Positions 8,617-19,600 of a stretch of DNA of 48,906 nt are shown here, one piece after another. The stretch covers positions 1 through 48,906 of the IMG/VR virus record IMGVR_UViG_3300021479_000025. One strand, 5' to 3'. The notes beneath the pieces are model-generated. The model was not told where the DNA came from. It saw nothing but the letters and a program-made list of their open reading frames with translations, and did not search any database. Made by a program: the position numbers and the translations under genes. Origin of the DNA: a virus. Position 1 is the first letter of the stretch, and every line of letters begins with the position of its first letter.

Positions 8617-9158
8617 CTGATACCACCACAGTTCTACCCGCAGGGCCCGCAAATAGGCCAATGACGGGCCCTAAGTCTGCCCCTTCCCTCGACTTCGCAC
8701 GCATCGCTTCCCTCCTCCACATCGTCACCGCCTGCGCCGAGGCCGCGCCCGGTCAGCTTTCCCACATCTCCGCCGCCGCCATGGCCGAGCTGAAAGCTAT
8801 CCAAGATGATCTCGCACAGGCGTCAGCGGCTGCGGCGAAGGCTGCGGCTGACAAAGCGGCCCAAGATCAAACGGCCCGGCTCGAAGCGGCCAAAGCCGAA
8901 GCGGCCAAAGAGCTAGCGGATCGTGAGGCCGAGGATAAGAAGGCGAAGGAAGTCACCGCCGTCAACGCACTCGCGGCTGAGAAGGTGAAATCCGCGCCGT
9001 CCACGGTCTTCCTCGATGGCGCGTCCGCCGCTAAGGCCGGGAAGAGCAACATTCCTCCCCAGGGCCTCAATCCAACCGAATCCGCGGATTGGGTCAATGG
9101 TTGGAGCAGCGTCTCTGGCCCTGGGGCTACCTCCGCTGACTCCATGAAGAGGATTTGA
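8613..9158 (+). CDS. Ala-rich coiled-coil phage protein
   Basis: A 181-residue protein. Residues about 60-130 form a long Ala/Lys/Glu helix (A-A-A-K-A-A-A-D-K-A-A) of coiled-coil type; the termini are Pro/Gly/Ser-rich. It ends M-K-R-I, with AAG AGG ATT TGA acting as ribosome site for the next gene. Likely a structural or scaffolding accessory; function not recognised. Confidence 0.6.
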   Translation: MTDTTTVLPAGPANRPMTGPKSAPSLDFARIASLLHIVTACAEAAPGQLSHISAAAMAELKAIQDDLAQASAAAAKAAADKAAQDQTARLEAAKAEAAKELADREAEDKKAKEVTAVNALAAEKVKSAPSTVFLDGASAAKAGKSNIPPQGLNPTESADWVNGWSSVSGPGATSADSMKRI

Positions 9159-9161
9159 CCC

Positions 9162-9350
9162 ATGGCCCGCGATATCCTCTCCGACTACGGCCCTGAGTCC
9201 AAATCCGGCTCTCGCCCTTCCAACGGCGGCCAAATGGAGAAAAAGGAAATCCCTTATTCTCCTCCCAAAGGCCCGACCAGTCAGATGCAACAAGGGCCGG
9301 GCCTCCATGGTGACAACTGCGGGAATTGCGGAACGCAAGGAAAACGCTGA
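9162..9350 (+). CDS. Small Pro/Gly-rich hypothetical protein
   Basis: A 62-residue protein with GAGGATTTG upstream. It is disordered-looking and ends with H-G-D-N-C-G-N-C-G-T-Q-G, a C-x-x-C pair that could bind metal. Its stop overlaps the next start as TGATG. Function unknown. Confidence 0.55.
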   Translation: MARDILSDYGPESKSGSRPSNGGQMEKKEIPYSPPKGPTSQMQQGPGLHGDNCGNCGTQGKR

Positions 9351-9547
9351 TGCAACCTTTTCAGGAACGTGTCGTTGCTGAGTTGAAAGACTTAGACGAC
9401 AAAATTTCTAAGCTGCAAGTGTTTATACACGGCGGAATGTTCAACGCTTTACCAAGTCAAGAGCAAGAGCGGATGACACAGCAGCTATCATATATGCAAG
9501 GCTATAGCTCGGTCTTGAAGCAGAGAATTGAGGCGTTTACGCCGTGA
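9350..9547 (+). CDS. crAss001_48-like small helical protein
   Basis: A 65-residue protein (MQPFQERVVAELKDLDDKIS at the start) with heptad-like helices and a final Y-S-S-V-L-K-Q-R-I. The layout resembles the small family annotated in many phages as crAss001_48-related, of unknown function. Base composition is visibly lower in GC than the neighbours, suggesting separate origin. The start is set by TGATG; the following gene begins in GTGA overlap. Confidence 0.55.
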   Translation: MQPFQERVVAELKDLDDKISKLQVFIHGGMFNALPSQEQERMTQQLSYMQGYSSVLKQRIEAFTP

Positions 9548-10629
9548 CCGCCTATGTAGACATCGTCAACCGCGCGCTCCAAATCCCCGGCACTCGCACG
9601 ACCGTCACCGCCGCCGAACTCCTCGCGGGTTCCTCCAACGAAGCTATCCAGGCCAACCTTCTCATTGACCCAATTCGGCGCCAGCTCATCCGCATGGCGC
9701 CGTGGAACTTCGCGCTGCGCACGGCGAACCTTGTCTACATCACGTCATCCCCAGGCACCCCCGAGAACACATCCGCACCAACCACCCTCTGGGCCCCTGG
9801 CCAACCACCGCCGCCATGGAACTACGAATACCAATACCCCGTTGACTGTCTCCGCGCCTGCTTCCTCATCCCCGCCACTCAGACCGGATTCGCCGGGGGA
9901 ATCCCAATCACCACAGCCGTCACCGGCGGAGCCGCCTCGTTCTGGCAAGGTCCACCAGTTAAATTCAAAATCCAAAATGACCAATTCTACACTGTCAACA
10001 CCGCAACCGTCGCCAATGGCGGTTCTGGCTACGCTCAAGGTGATCTCATCACCCTCGCCGTCGGCCCGAACACCGCTCAACCCATTGGCGCACCGGCGAT
10101 CCTCCAGGTCCTCTCCGCAGCTGGAGGCGTAATCACCGGCGTTGGTGTGGTCAATGCGATCAATGGTGAATCTCCACCTCTGGCCGGCTCCTACTTCGCG
10201 CCCCAATCCAACCCCGTCGCCCAAGGCTCCACAACTGGCCTTGGCACAGGCGCGACCTTCAACCTGACCTTCACCGGCCCAGGCCCACAACGCGTCGTCG
10301 TCACCAACCAAGAATTCGCCACGCTTACCTACTGCCAAGACGTCTCCGACCCCAACGTCATGGACGACGAATTCCAGGAAGCTTGGGTCAAAATCCTCGG
10401 CGCTTCCCTCTGTATCCCACTCACCGGGGACAAACGACTCGCGAACATGCGAATCCAAGAAGCCAACGTCATGATCGCCCAGGCTCGAGTCGGCGATGCG
10501 AATGAAGCGCTGTCTGTGAATGACGTAACCCCCGACTGGATTCGCGCCCGCGGAATATCCTTCTCCGAACCCTATTCAGGCCCATTCTCGGGCCTAGACT
10601 GGGGCGGAATGTGGCCGATCTTCGGATAA
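9544..10629 (+). CDS. Tail tubular protein A-like (T7 gp11-like adaptor)
   Basis: A 361-residue protein read from GTG. The N-terminal pattern (I-V-N-R-A-L, then I-R-R-Q-L-I-R-M-A-P-W-N-F-A-L-R-T) and the C-terminal E-A-W-V-K-I-L-G-A-S-L with I-R-A-R-G are those of podovirus tail tube A or adaptor proteins, which join portal to tail. It is much longer than T7 gp11 (196 residues) because residues about 150-245 hold an inserted G-G-S-G-Y-A-Q-G-D module that also occurs in the next gene. Acts in the virion tail. Confidence 0.8.
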   Translation: MTAYVDIVNRALQIPGTRTTVTAAELLAGSSNEAIQANLLIDPIRRQLIRMAPWNFALRTANLVYITSSPGTPENTSAPTTLWAPGQPPPPWNYEYQYPVDCLRACFLIPATQTGFAGGIPITTAVTGGAASFWQGPPVKFKIQNDQFYTVNTATVANGGSGYAQGDLITLAVGPNTAQPIGAPAILQVLSAAGGVITGVGVVNAINGESPPLAGSYFAPQSNPVAQGSTTGLGTGATFNLTFTGPGPQRVVVTNQEFATLTYCQDVSDPNVMDDEFQEAWVKILGASLCIPLTGDKRLANMRIQEANVMIAQARVGDANEALSVNDVTPDWIRARGISFSEPYSGPFSGLDWGGMWPIFG

Positions 10630-10633
10630 CCCG

Positions 10634-13453
10634 ATGACCATCGCCGTCCAGGCATCCTTCAACTCCGGCGAATGGGCCCCATCCCTATACGCGCGCGTGG
10701 ATGTTGCCAAATACAAATCTGGCGCAGCCTTGCTCCAAAACTGGTTCGTCGACTATCGCGGCGGCGCATCCACCCGCGCCGGGACCAAATACGTCATTCA
10801 GGCCCTAAACTCCGCCAAGCCCGTTCGCCTAATCCCCTTCCAAGCCACCTCGACCGTCGGCTATATGCTCGAATTCGGGGACTTCACCATCCGCTTTATC
10901 TTCCAAGGCTCGATGGTGCTGGAGAATTCCTTCGCGGTCTCCGGCGCAACCCAGGCCAATCCCGCCGTCATCACCGTCACCGGGAACAACTTCATCATCG
11001 GCGATGTGATCTTCCTCAAGACCCTTGGCGGGATGACTCAGCTCAACTCCCGATACTTCAAAGTCCTCAACGTCTCCGGCGCATCCGTCACCCTTGGCGA
11101 TCTCAACGGGAACAATCTCAACTCTACGACCTACTCCGCGTATACCTCCGGTGGAACCGCAGCCAGGGTCTACACCTTGGCCTCCCCCTACGCCGCCGCC
11201 GATGTCGCTGGCCTGAAATACGCCCAGGCCACCAACGAGATGATCCTCTGCCATCCCAACTACGCGCCGCAGGTCCTGACCGAAATCTCCGCGACCAGCT
11301 GGACCATCGGCGCGATTGTGTTCGGTAGCACCGCCACAGCCCCAGGCGCACCGGTTATCTCCTCCAGCCTATCCTCCGGCTCAGTCAACTACGCCTACGT
11401 CGTCACATCCGTCGATGGCAACGGCCAGGAATCCCTCGCTTCCCCCGTCGCCAACTACCTCAACGCCGAAGACATCCGCGTCGTCGCTGGGTCCATCTCC
11501 ATCGCCTGGACCGCGGTCCCCGGCGCGATTTCCTACAACGTCTACAAATCCGATGTGTCCTACATCGGCACCGTCCCGACCGGGACAACCTTCGGCTTCA
11601 TCGGCAATTCCACCGGCACGACCTTCATCGACTCCAACATCGCGCCAGACTTCACCGAAACTCCGCCGATCGCCACTAATCCCTTCCAAGGCGCGGGGAT
11701 TTCCGCGATCACCGTCACCGCCGCCGGAACCTACACCGTCGTCCCATCCGCCACAATCGTCGGCACGGCCACCATCGTCGCGTCGGTCTCCCCAGTCCTC
11801 ACCGTCCAAGGCACCCCCACCATCGGCTCCGGCGGTGCTGGCTATGCCATCGGCGACACTGTCCTCTTCTCCAATGGCGTCGTCCTAGTCGTCGCCACCC
11901 TCTCAGGCTCAGCTGTCGCCACATGGCGCGCTGCCTCCTTCGCTGGTGCATCCCCAGGCGCGGTCACCTCTGGCACGGTCCCGGTCAACCCGGTGGCCCA
12001 AATCCGCTCGTCCGGCGCAGGGACCGGCGCCACCGCCAACCTCACCTGGGGCGTTGGCTATGTCTCCATCCTCAACGGCGGCGCGGGCTACACCCCTACT
12101 CCCACTATCACCTTCGGCTCAGGCGCAGCGACCGCCACGGTCTCTCTCCAGCCCACCTCCAATGGCAACCCAACCGTCCCTGGATTCTTCCAACAGCGCC
12201 TTGTCCTCGCGGCCCCTCCCGGAGCGCCGCAGACCTTCTATCTCTCCAAACCCGGCGCGTTCTTCAATTTCAACCAATCCTCCCCGCCCAAAGCTGACGA
12301 TTCTATCCAAGGAACCCTCGTCTCCGGTGTCCTCAACACGATCCAATCCATCGTCTCGTCCACCTCAGGTATGCTCCTCCTCACCGACAAGGGCTCGTGG
12401 ATAGTCAACGGTGGTTCCTCAGGCTCAGCCGTCACGCCATCCTCCATCGTCGCCAATGCCCAATCCTTCAACGGCGCGTCCGCGGTCCGGCCGATTGTCG
12501 CGAACTACGACGTTCTCTACATCCAAGAGAAAGGCTCATCCGCGCGCGATCTCGCGTTCAACATCTACTTCAACGTCTTCACCGGGACCGACATCTCCAT
12601 TCTCCCATCCCATCTCTTCTTCGGCTTCCAAATCCTCGACTGGACCTGGGCCGAGGAGCCGTTCAAGGTGGTTTGGGCCGTGCGGAATGACGGCGCACTC
12701 CTTTCCCTCACCTTCCTCAAGGAACAAGACTTCACCGGTTGGGCGCACTCAATCACCGCCGGCAACTTCAAATCCGTCGCGAGTGTCACCGAAGCCTCAG
12801 GCTCAGTCTTCGTCGATGCTGTCTACGTTGTCGCCCAGCGGACAATCAACGGCAATTCCGTCCAATATGTCGAACGCATGGCCGATCGGATTCTCCAGAA
12901 CAACATCAACAATGCCTTCTGTGTTGATGCTGGTCTCAGCTACTCCGGCTCTCCGTCCACCACATTCACCGGCGCGGAGCAGCTCGCCAATGCTACAGTT
13001 ACTGGCCTTGCTGATGGACTCGTTATCACACCATTCACCATGCCACCCTCGGGCATCTTCACCCTCAACAACTCCGCATCCAACGTCAGCATCGGCCTAG
13101 CTTACACCTGCGATCTCCAAACTCTCGCCCTGGAAATGGGCGAGCCCTCCATCCAAGGCAAGGTCAAGAAGATTCCTTGCGTCGACATCCGCGTCACGGA
13201 AACCCAAGGGATGAAAATCGGCGTGGATTTCAATCACCTCACATCAATCAAAGACCTCATCCCTGGCAATGTCTCCTCCACCCTCACCGGCCAACAATCC
13301 CAAATCGTTTCAGGCCTGATAACTGGCGATGCCAAGACCATTCTCTCCCCCGCCTACACCGTCCCTGGCCAATACTGCATCCGCCAAGACCAACCACTCC
13401 CAGCCACCATCCTCGGCGTGTTCCCAGAATTCGAAATCGAGAATCGGCAATGA
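10634..13453 (+). CDS. Tail tubular protein B-like (T7 gp12-like nozzle)
   Basis: A 939-residue protein beginning Q-A-S-F-N-S-G-E-W-A-P-S-L-Y-A-R, the classic start of podovirus tail tubular B or stabilisation proteins: F-N-x-G-E, then N-W-F-V-D-Y-R-G-G-A-S-T-R-A-G-T. Residues about 235-350 look like an inserted fibronectin/Ig-like domain. Residues about 390-510 carry two G-G-A-G-Y modules like the one in tail tube A. These insertions fit the larger size compared with T7 gp12 (794 residues). The stop overlaps the next start as ATGA. Confidence 0.85.
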   Translation: MTIAVQASFNSGEWAPSLYARVDVAKYKSGAALLQNWFVDYRGGASTRAGTKYVIQALNSAKPVRLIPFQATSTVGYMLEFGDFTIRFIFQGSMVLENSFAVSGATQANPAVITVTGNNFIIGDVIFLKTLGGMTQLNSRYFKVLNVSGASVTLGDLNGNNLNSTTYSAYTSGGTAARVYTLASPYAAADVAGLKYAQATNEMILCHPNYAPQVLTEISATSWTIGAIVFGSTATAPGAPVISSSLSSGSVNYAYVVTSVDGNGQESLASPVANYLNAEDIRVVAGSISIAWTAVPGAISYNVYKSDVSYIGTVPTGTTFGFIGNSTGTTFIDSNIAPDFTETPPIATNPFQGAGISAITVTAAGTYTVVPSATIVGTATIVASVSPVLTVQGTPTIGSGGAGYAIGDTVLFSNGVVLVVATLSGSAVATWRAASFAGASPGAVTSGTVPVNPVAQIRSSGAGTGATANLTWGVGYVSILNGGAGYTPTPTITFGSGAATATVSLQPTSNGNPTVPGFFQQRLVLAAPPGAPQTFYLSKPGAFFNFNQSSPPKADDSIQGTLVSGVLNTIQSIVSSTSGMLLLTDKGSWIVNGGSSGSAVTPSSIVANAQSFNGASAVRPIVANYDVLYIQEKGSSARDLAFNIYFNVFTGTDISILPSHLFFGFQILDWTWAEEPFKVVWAVRNDGALLSLTFLKEQDFTGWAHSITAGNFKSVASVTEASGSVFVDAVYVVAQRTINGNSVQYVERMADRILQNNINNAFCVDAGLSYSGSPSTTFTGAEQLANATVTGLADGLVITPFTMPPSGIFTLNNSASNVSIGLAYTCDLQTLALEMGEPSIQGKVKKIPCVDIRVTETQGMKIGVDFNHLTSIKDLIPGNVSSTLTGQQSQIVSGLITGDAKTILSPAYTVPGQYCIRQDQPLPATILGVFPEFEIENRQ

Positions 13454-13842
13454 ATGGGGAATTAAAGCAAATCTCCGCGGCGACGATGGAGTGTATCGTT
13501 GACCAGCACCTGCGGTTGACTGAGGAGGAACGCGATGTTATAATCCGCATCGGCCAGAAATCTCGACCGTTGTTCTCGGGGATGTTCGATAGGAAGCTAC
13601 TATGCCTGGTCGGCCTAATCCCTGGCAGCCTTCTCTCCGACACCGCCTATATCTGGTGCTACCACACCGACGAAGTCATCCGCCGGCCGATCACCTTCGC
13701 GCGCCACGCCGTTCGCCTTATGACCCGCCTGCGCCAGCAATACCCCAAGATCATCGGCGATTGCCTAGACGAGCAAAGCTGGCGTTGGTTGAGATCGCTC
13801 GGTGCTACCCCAATCTCCCACACACAGTTTGAGATAGCCTAA
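13450..13842 (+). CDS. T7 gp13-like protein (acetyltransferase-like fold)
   Basis: A 130-residue protein starting in an ATGA overlap. The order F-S-G-M-F-D-R-K-L-L-C-L-V-G-L-I-P-G, W-C-Y-H-T-D-E-V, R-L-R-Q-Q-Y-P-K-I-I-G and W-L-R-S-L-G-A resembles the GNAT-like gp13 group (DUF2833 type), found between tail tube B and the internal virion proteins. In T7 gp13 is needed for core assembly. Position supports the call. No evidence of enzymatic activity. Confidence 0.65.
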   Translation: MNGELKQISAATMECIVDQHLRLTEEERDVIIRIGQKSRPLFSGMFDRKLLCLVGLIPGSLLSDTAYIWCYHTDEVIRRPITFARHAVRLMTRLRQQYPKIIGDCLDEQSWRWLRSLGATPISHTQFEIA

Positions 13843-14459
13843 TGGCCGATCCAGTAAGTCTACTTGCACTCGGGAGTATGGCAGCCACCATCGGCGGAGG
13901 TTTGCTCGGTGCGCAAGGCGCGGAGAAAGCCGGGACGGCACAGCTCGAGCAAAACTACTACCAAGCTGGCGTCGCCAAGCTCAACTCATCCATCGCCCTA
14001 CAAAACGCCGACTACGCCCTCAACCAAGGCGAACAACAGGCGATGGAATTCGGCATCGCCGGTGGCCAACGCCTGGGCAATATCATGGCGGCGCAGTCAT
14101 CGTCGGGATTGGATGTGAACACTGGTTCTGCCCCACTCGTCCGCGCTGGCCAAAAGCAGATTATCGATCTCGACACGACCCAAATCCGCTCCAACGCTGC
14201 TAAGACCGCGTATGACTACGACGTTCAATCCACGCAGTTCGAACAACAAGCGACGCTCTACGAAATGGCCGGGACCAATGCAGCGGCTGCGGGCCAGATC
14301 AAAGCCGAATCCTCTATCATCGGCACAGCCGGCGCAGTCTCCAGCCAATGGCTCCAAGGCAGCCAAGTTGGCCTATCCGGCACCGGTGACACCCTATCCA
14401 ACGCCGCCGGTAACCTAGCTAGCTCTATCTCTGGCTTCGATCCGTTCGTAGGCTTGTAA
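13842..14459 (+). CDS. Internal virion protein B-like (T7 gp14-like)
   Basis: A 205-residue protein starting in TAATG. A hydrophobic glycine-rich N-terminus (residues 5-25: L-A-L-G-S-M-A-A-T-I-G-G-G-L-L-G) is followed by long Q/A/N-rich helices. This matches the small internal core or ejection proteins that precede gp15- and gp16-like proteins and form a channel in the outer membrane. It ends in TAATG overlap with the next gene. Assignment from position and composition. Confidence 0.6.
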   Translation: MADPVSLLALGSMAATIGGGLLGAQGAEKAGTAQLEQNYYQAGVAKLNSSIALQNADYALNQGEQQAMEFGIAGGQRLGNIMAAQSSSGLDVNTGSAPLVRAGQKQIIDLDTTQIRSNAAKTAYDYDVQSTQFEQQATLYEMAGTNAAAAGQIKAESSIIGTAGAVSSQWLQGSQVGLSGTGDTLSNAAGNLASSISGFDPFVGL

Positions 14460-16603
14460 TGGCATCGCCAGTTCCATATTCCCCTGATCCGCAGATCGCG
14501 CCGCAAGACCGGCCGATACCTTATCGTGAGGTCAACGCGCCGGTGGCGGCGTTCGGCGGAGCGACTGCGGCTGCCCTCGAATCCCAGGGTCAGGTGGTTG
14601 AAGGCGTTGGCAAGGAACTCTTCTCTCGCGCGCTGGCGATTCAACAACTCAACCAACAGGCCGATGCTTCGGAGAAAGTCGCGGCCTACACCACCAAGCT
14701 GGGGGATGAATACAACAAATTCTCCTCGCTCTCCGGCAAAGCCGCGAGTGACGCATACCAGCCATTCGCGGATAAGATCAATTCCATCCGCGAGGACATC
14801 CGCGGAACACTCACTTCTCCCTTCGCCCAACGCGCGTTCGATCAAGAATCCCGCTCGATGCAGGCGCGGGCGCAATGGACGGCGGGGAGGTATGCTGGGG
14901 ATCAGAATAAGTCTTATCTCAAAGGCGCAGCCCAAGCAGAGCAAGACGGATATTCCAACTATGCCTTGGCCAATCCCACTGACGACGCCTCCTTCCAAGT
15001 CGGTAAGCAGAAGACCATAGACCTCGCCAATCACAAGGCCGACCTAGATAACCTCTCCGCCGATGACCCAATGCGCAAGCAGATGGTTCAACAGGCGACC
15101 TCTACCCTAACCGCCTCTCGCATCCAAGGCCTCGCCAAGGACCAACCCTTCACCGCGGCGAAGATGCTGGACGCAGCGTCCAAGGCTGGGGATATCTCCG
15201 GACAGGACCTCGGCCGGCTAACGGAGTATGTCAATCGCCAGAAGCTCAACGTCGGCACTCGCCAAGGCGCCAGTGACTTCATGGCCGGGAAGGGGACCTC
15301 CTTCGGCGAAGGGAAGGTCTCGATCGACCAAGCCATGGAGGGTATTCACGGCGCCGAAACTCCGGGATATAAAGGCGACGCCGCCTATTCCGCGCGTGGC
15401 CCGGTGGTAAAGGAAGGGCCATACGCCGGACAGCAAGCGATTGGTAAGTATCAAGTCATGCCCGGTAACCTTCCATCATGGCTCAAAGAAGCCGGAATGC
15501 CGGCGATGTCCGAGGATGAATTCGCTGGGTCCAAAGACGCCCAGGAACAACTCTTCAAGACCCGCTTTGGCGGGCTGATGGAGAAGTATGGTTCATTCAA
15601 CAAGGCCGCGAATGTTTGGTTCACCGGCAAGCCCGATCCTGATCCGAACAAGGGGGATGGGTATAACACCCCGCCGCAATACCTCCAAAAGGCCAACGCG
15701 GCCCTTGCCCATGCCTCGTCTGGCGCGGCCCTGTCCACCGCGGCTAGAGGTGAGGCCGAGCGATTGGCCCCAGGCGATGCGCTGTTCGCGGATAACTTCC
15801 AGCAACACGTCGAACTCCTGCGCGCGCGCGAAGAATCCATCCGCCGCCAAGATGAATACAACAACCAAAACACAATCTTCGGCGCGATGGCAGCGGATGA
15901 CCAAGGGAAACTCCCAACGTCGGTCGAGGATATCACCGGGAAATCCCCAGAGGCCAAGATCGCCTGGGATGCGCTGCCTGAGAAGGACCAAGCCACGCAT
16001 CGGCGCGAGCTCATCGCCAACGCCAGCCGTGGTGGCTATGCAGCTACCCCGCAGAACGAGGCCGAATACACACGCCTTCTCGGCATGGCCCTGTCCTCGG
16101 ACCGATCCCCAGAGGAAACCAAAGAACTCCTCGATCTCAACGCCTCGATGTTACCGATGCCCAGGGCTTGGCGCGATGACATCATGAAGCGACAGGCGTC
16201 GATCATGAAGGGTCTAGAGGTCGACCCGCAGATGGGCAAGGCGCTGAAGGCAGCCGCGGGAATGCTTGGCGAAGCCGGAATCAGCCCGAAGAACAAGGAC
16301 GACTACAACCAATTCGTCGGGGCATATCACAATGTCATCCAAGGCTGGGTAGATGAGAACAAGAAACAACCAAAGGATGATGATCTGAAGGAAATCGCAG
16401 GGAATCTCATCAAAGACCGCAGCCAACATTGGTGGAACTCCGCGGATCGGCTCTATGCAACCGAGATGAAACCTGAAGACACCGCCAAGGTCACCGCGGT
16501 CTATCGCAAGGCACATGGCACAGACCCATCCCCCACCGAAATCCATGACATCTGGGTCGCAAGCCAATACCAATACTTCTTCGGCAAGAAGAAGGCGCAA
16601 TGA
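14459..16603 (+). CDS. Internal virion protein with lytic transglycosylase-like domain
   Basis: A 714-residue, mostly helical protein. Residues about 290-395 carry I-H-G-A-E-T-P-G, A-I-G-K-Y-Q-V-M-P-G-N-L and K-A-A-N-V-W-F-T-G-K-P, a goose-lysozyme or SLT-like fold with likely catalytic Glu in H-G-A-E. Such domains in ejected core proteins cut a local hole in peptidoglycan during DNA entry. In T7 the domain sits in gp16; here it is in the gp15-position protein. Flanked by ATGA overlap with the giant core protein. Confidence 0.75.
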   Translation: MASPVPYSPDPQIAPQDRPIPYREVNAPVAAFGGATAAALESQGQVVEGVGKELFSRALAIQQLNQQADASEKVAAYTTKLGDEYNKFSSLSGKAASDAYQPFADKINSIREDIRGTLTSPFAQRAFDQESRSMQARAQWTAGRYAGDQNKSYLKGAAQAEQDGYSNYALANPTDDASFQVGKQKTIDLANHKADLDNLSADDPMRKQMVQQATSTLTASRIQGLAKDQPFTAAKMLDAASKAGDISGQDLGRLTEYVNRQKLNVGTRQGASDFMAGKGTSFGEGKVSIDQAMEGIHGAETPGYKGDAAYSARGPVVKEGPYAGQQAIGKYQVMPGNLPSWLKEAGMPAMSEDEFAGSKDAQEQLFKTRFGGLMEKYGSFNKAANVWFTGKPDPDPNKGDGYNTPPQYLQKANAALAHASSGAALSTAARGEAERLAPGDALFADNFQQHVELLRAREESIRRQDEYNNQNTIFGAMAADDQGKLPTSVEDITGKSPEAKIAWDALPEKDQATHRRELIANASRGGYAATPQNEAEYTRLLGMALSSDRSPEETKELLDLNASMLPMPRAWRDDIMKRQASIMKGLEVDPQMGKALKAAAGMLGEAGISPKNKDDYNQFVGAYHNVIQGWVDENKKQPKDDDLKEIAGNLIKDRSQHWWNSADRLYATEMKPEDTAKVTAVYRKAHGTDPSPTEIHDIWVASQYQYFFGKKKAQ

Positions 16604-19600
16604 TGGACGACCAACCCGCCGATAACCTCTACGACATCGCCGCCAGAATCGGCAATCGCGCGCCTGGAATGGCCGTGGCGAACATCGAGGAAGACCCAGC
16701 GAAAGGCGCAGAGGCGTTTGACCTCAGCCATTCCACGGACCTGCCATCACTCGCGGTCTACCATGATTTCGACAATATCAAACGAAACTACAAAGCCGGC
16801 CTTGCCGCGAGTATGGTGCGGAATTCGCCAGAACTCCGTGATTACGTCAACTCTCACCCACTCGCGTCGATCGCGTCGAATGATGATTATGGGAATCTTA
16901 GTCAATTCTCTGCGGGCGCAAAGGGCACCGCCCAGAAACTCCTCACTCTCCAGACCAAATCTCTTCTCGGTCTCATGGACATCGCCGGCCAGGGTCAGGA
17001 GGCAGCGGTCGAAGGATTTGGGCCTGGGCAGTTAGGGTCAGGCATCCTCGATGATCCTCGCGCTAAGGAGCTTCCAGCGGTCGCGGCAGGTGCGGCAACA
17101 GCCATCGCTCCGTTCGAGCTCGCCTACCGTGGGTCCTCGGCGTTGATCTCAGGCGCGATCGCGGCAGCAGGGGCCACGGCGGAGAAGGCGTATTCCAGTG
17201 TGACCGGTGATGCCTCTGGCGCCAGCCGCTTCGGCCGTGAAATCTCGGCGGTGGCTGAGATGATGGCGGTGCAGAACGCTGGGGAATTGCCAGAGTTCGC
17301 CGAACATTCGCGATTTGTGAAGGATGCCGAGGCGCAGAAGCGGGCGAATGAAGCCTACACCGCCGGCAAGCAATGGCTCGACGCAGGCGTAGATGTGCCA
17401 ACAGGCGTGCATCCACTCTTTGACCAATACAAAGCCATCACCAACGTCGATGCCCTTGCCAATCTCAACGCCGACCTCGCCCGCGCACAGGAGTCCCTCA
17501 CACGTGAACGTTCGCCGGAGCTATTCCAGAAGTTCGTTGAGCAACACTATGGACAGTCCGAGATTGGCATCTCCGGTGATCGAGTGGCCGCCCTTTACGG
17601 CGACGGGACGCCCACGCCTGATGACGGACTCCTTGGTTGGGTCCCAGAAATCGAAGACAAGCTTGCCCTTGCTCGTGAGACTGGCGACGATGTCACCATT
17701 CCGATATCTGATTGGCTCACCAAGGTTGACCCTAAGGTCGCCGCGGACCTAAACGACGACATCCGCGTTTGGCCGGGAGGGATCACGGCGGCCGAAGCAG
17801 CGCCGATCTCGACGATCATCCCTGACACAACTGAGATGGGCGTAGCTGGCGGTCACTCCCCGATTGAATACAAGCCATTCGTCGACTCCCCCCTAGCCGC
17901 AGTCCGCGCTGGCGCCAGCCTCGAGCCGATGTTCTCAATTGGGGATAGGAAGCTCACCCTGGCGCGAATGACGCCGAAGACCAATCTCGATCCAGAACTC
18001 CAAGCGTTCGGGCCAAACCAAGGCTTCCATGACTTCAACCTCGTCGACCAAAACGGGAATACCGTTGGCTATCTCAATCTCTCCGAACAGAAAGGCGGGA
18101 AGCAGGTCTACGTGGATATGGTATCGGGGGTGAATGGTCTTGGCGCCAGGGACTTTGGGCCAAGTCTTGTCTTCGATATGTTCAAGCAGATCGCGGCGGA
18201 GTTCCCAAACGCCGAAACCCTCACCGGTCACCGCGTCTCTGGCGCCAGGGATGTTGCTGGGACCTATAACGAACCCTCCGCGCACCCGGTGATTGATCTG
18301 AATCGGCTTCGGGCGAGGGCTGAGGTTCCTGAGGGATGGGACGTAGCCGAGACCGCGAATGAATTCAGGAAAGTCTTAGAAGGTGGCGAATGGCTCTCCT
18401 TTCATCCAACGGTGGATGGATATCTTCGCCCTTTAACCGATCGACCCGAGGCGCAGATCGCAGCGATTCAGGCCGTCCAGGCAGAGCTGGCGCGGATTGT
18501 GCCAAAGGGAGTGGTGGCAGGGCCCGTTGAGCGGCTAGTCTCGCGCGGTGCGCATGGGCAAGGGGAGCAGGCGATTGAGCCAACGGGGGTGTATATCCCA
18601 CGGCGTGAGGCTAATTCGATCTTGCTCTATGCCTTAGACCATGATGATATCGCTGGCACAGCTCGACATGAAGCCATTCACCACCTACGCAATGCTGGAT
18701 TCTTCGACGAAGGTGAATGGTCCGCGCTTGAGGCCGCCGCGAAGGAGAATGGATGGGTCGAGCGATTCGGGATCAAAGATCGATATCCCCAAGGCGAAGG
18801 CCGCATCCACCTTGAAGAATCCATCGCGGATGCGTATAAGGAATGGGAAGCCGGGCGCGGAGAGGTAGGCCCAACCCTCCACCCGATCTTCCAGAAGATG
18901 AAGGATTTCTTCGACGCAATCCGGAAGCATCTGGCGAATCTCTTTGGGCGTGAACCGACGTGGGAGGATATATTTGAGAAGGTGAGTAGTGGTGAGGTTG
19001 GTGGAAGGGAAGGGACCACGCCACTCCACGAGCGCGCCAGCTTGAGTGTGCCCGAGGATTCTGATAAGATCGCCGACGCCGCACCACGCCCGTCCTTCCA
19101 AGACCAACTCGACCGCCTCCGCGCTAACGCCACAGGCCTTGACCTACCCTCCTACAAACGCCTCCAAGAGCTGATCCAATCCCGCTACGCCGAGGACCTC
19201 GCCAAGGCGCAATCTCGCGCTGAAGCCCAACAGAAGCGTGAGCAGACTCGGGAATGGCGGAATAACAAAGCGGAGATGTCCAAACAAGTCGAGGAAGCCA
19301 CCCGATCTCGCCCAGATGTGGCCGCCGATCTCTTCCTTGGCTCCGGCGAACTCTTCGGGAAGAAGCTCGATACCAAGTATCGCCTCGCCAGAGGGGACCT
19401 CACCGATGAACAAGCCGCATCACTGCCGTCTCACTACCTCGCAAAGTCAGGGTTGCCTGTTGATCAAGTGGCTAAACTCTTCGGCTTTACCTCCGGGGAC
19501 GCTCTTGTTGATGCGGTGTCCAAGTATAATGCGGCCAAGGGTGGTAAGTCGCCACAGGAGGCCTTCGCCCAGATCGTCCGCGATCGAACCAATCAGCAGA

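Noticed and set aside
13829-13838. Plus-strand copy of TTGAGATAGCC at a gene end
   Set aside because: A single isolated copy far from the early region, encoding F-E-I-A before the stop; likely chance.
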